Of a stretch of 15,542 bases of DNA, positions 15,010-15,542 are shown in pieces; position 1 is the stretch's first letter; each line of letters starts with the position of its first letter. The notes beneath the pieces were generated by a model. The model ran no database searches and was not told where the DNA came from. It worked only from the letters and a program-made list of their open reading frames with translations. A program made the translations under genes and the position numbers. Origin of the DNA: an uncultured Lachnospiraceae bacterium (lineage in GTDB: Bacteria > Bacillota > Clostridia > Lachnospirales > Lachnospiraceae); NCBI GenBank assembly GCA_905209865.1, contig CAJLUP010000035.1:1-15542 (forward strand), in the 5' to 3' direction.

Positions 15010-15366
15010 GTGGATTATGTAAAAGCATTTGTTGTAGGCGGACTTATCTGTGCCGTTGTACAAATTTTATTGGACCGAACAAAATTAATGCCAGGAAGAG
15101 TGATGGTTCTTTTGGTATGCGCCGGGGCTGTGCTCGGATTTTGCGGAGTGTATGACCCATTTCAAAAACTTGCGGGAGCCGGGGCAAGTGTTCCGCTTCC
15201 GGGCTTCGGAAATGTGCTTTGGCAAGGGGTGAAAGAAGCAGTGGATCAATATGGATTTATGGGAGTGTTTATGGGAGGTTTCCAAGCCAGCGCCGTTGGT
15301 ATTTCAGCAGCGCTGATCTTTGGATATATTGCATCATTTATTTTCGAACCTAAAATGAAGAAGTAG
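15010..15366 (+). CDS. spoVAE: Stage V sporulation protein AE
   Basis: This small integral membrane protein of the SpoVA dipicolinic acid channel has 118 residues, typical of the family. Hydrophobic segments lie near 4-22, 30-48 and 84-112. AGAGASVPLPGFGN (55-68) parallels GAGALVPITGFAN in SpoVAC, reflecting the known relatedness of the two subunits. The start is GTG, preceded by GAGGAAGAGG (14991-15000), which gives an acceptable ribosome binding site about 9 nt away; no ATG in frame would keep the first membrane segment. It is transcribed in the same direction as spoVAD and is followed by a strong hairpin with a T-run. No spoVAA, spoVAB or spoVAF is present nearby. Confidence 0.95.
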   Translation: MDYVKAFVVGGLICAVVQILLDRTKLMPGRVMVLLVCAGAVLGFCGVYDPFQKLAGAGASVPLPGFGNVLWQGVKEAVDQYGFMGVFMGGFQASAVGISAALIFGYIASFIFEPKMKK

Positions 15367-15390
15367 ATTTTTAATCTGCTAAGAAGAATT

Positions 15391-15450
15391 TGTGTACAGA
15401 AATCAAGGAGTCGCGAATGCCGGCAGTCCGGTTTCTGTACACACTTTTTT
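15391..15450 (+). terminator. Strong hairpin and T-run after spoVAE
   Basis: TGTGTACAGAAA (15391-15402) is exactly complementary to TTTCTGTACACA (15432-15443), a 12-bp stem. A C then six T residues follow (15445-15450). The 29-nt apical part contains a second small hairpin, CCGG-CAGT-CCGG (15420-15431), that stacks directly on the main stem. This would end the spoVAD-spoVAE transcript. The large apical loop is unusual for a simple terminator and holds AAGGAG and an ATG (see the overlapping reading frame). Confidence 0.7.
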
Positions 15451-15542
15451 GCAATGGAGACGAGCCAAAGTTTAGGTTTGCCCGAGACCTTGACGACCGC
15501 TTACAATCCCGGAATGTGCCTATTGGCACTTCCGGTGAAGAT
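15417..15542 (+). CDS. Possible short reading frame, cut off by the window end
   Basis: An ATG at 15417 is preceded by AAGGAG (15405-15410) at 6 nt, an ideal ribosome binding site. The frame stays open to the window edge: 42 residues starting MPAVRFLYTLFC and including an R/D-rich stretch (FARDLDDRLQS). I do not recognise the product. Against it: the region also folds into two hairpins, and another plus-strand frame and a minus-strand frame are also open here. It may therefore be part of a structured RNA or a repeated element in place of a gene. Confidence 0.22.
   Translation, partial: MPAVRFLYTLFCNGDEPKFRFARDLDDRLQSRNVPIGTSGED
15509..15535. other. Stable GC-rich hairpin at the window edge
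   Basis: CCGGAA-T-GTGCC (15509-15520) pairs with GGCACTTCCGG (15525-15535) through 11 base pairs with one bulged T and a TATT loop. Nothing T-rich follows within the window, so a terminator cannot be claimed. It may belong to the same structured element as the hairpin after spoVAE. Confidence 0.5.

Overview
The window looks like chromosome from a spore-forming Firmicute, most likely a gut Lachnospiraceae (Mediterraneibacter / Ruminococcus torques-gnavus / Dorea type). The reasons are strong AGGAGG-type ribosome binding sites, TTG and GTG starts, a sortase-type tail of the QTGD kind, and spoVA sporulation genes beside ordinary housekeeping genes. The family-level placement is inference; no rRNA or other marker gene is present.

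Region 1 (1-4187): one large secreted, wall-anchored protein. It has a signal peptide, a LamG-like lectin domain, a helical linker, a clan GH-A glycoside hydrolase core most like GH51 arabinofuranosidases, four tandem 80-residue repeats and a C-terminal anchor. A rho-independent terminator follows. Region 2 (4188-4475): a gene-free spacer holding a 68-bp inverted-repeat element bordered by 8-bp direct repeats (MITE-like) and a hairpin just before the next gene.

Region 3 (4476-13166): a same-strand run of six genes without an obvious internal terminator: a class I SAM methyltransferase, the redox chaperone Hsp33, glutamine-dependent NAD+ synthetase, a MoeA-like molybdopterin-binding protein with a C-terminal cysteine cluster, glycogen/maltodextrin phosphorylase and 4-alpha-glucanotransferase. 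The last two form a complete maltodextrin/glycogen breakdown pair. MalQ rearranges short glucans into chains long enough for GlgP, which releases glucose-1-phosphate. No glycogen synthesis genes are visible.

Region 4 (13197-15366): spoVAC, spoVAD and spoVAE, which act in loading dipicolinic acid into the forespore and releasing it on germination. They are not in the usual single operon: spoVAC lies on the minus strand, facing malQ and divergent from spoVAD and spoVAE. The 162-bp divergent spacer carries a perfect 9-bp inverted repeat that coincides with a plausible sigma-G-type promoter for spoVAC.

Region 5 (15367-15542): a strong hairpin plus T-run after spoVAE. An uncharacterised short reading frame has its ribosome binding site and start codon inside the hairpin loop and runs off the window, and a second hairpin lies at the edge. 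I found no clear new defence or mobile system. The points most worth following up are the spoVAC inversion with its palindrome, the two structured intergenic elements, and the architecture of the large surface enzyme.
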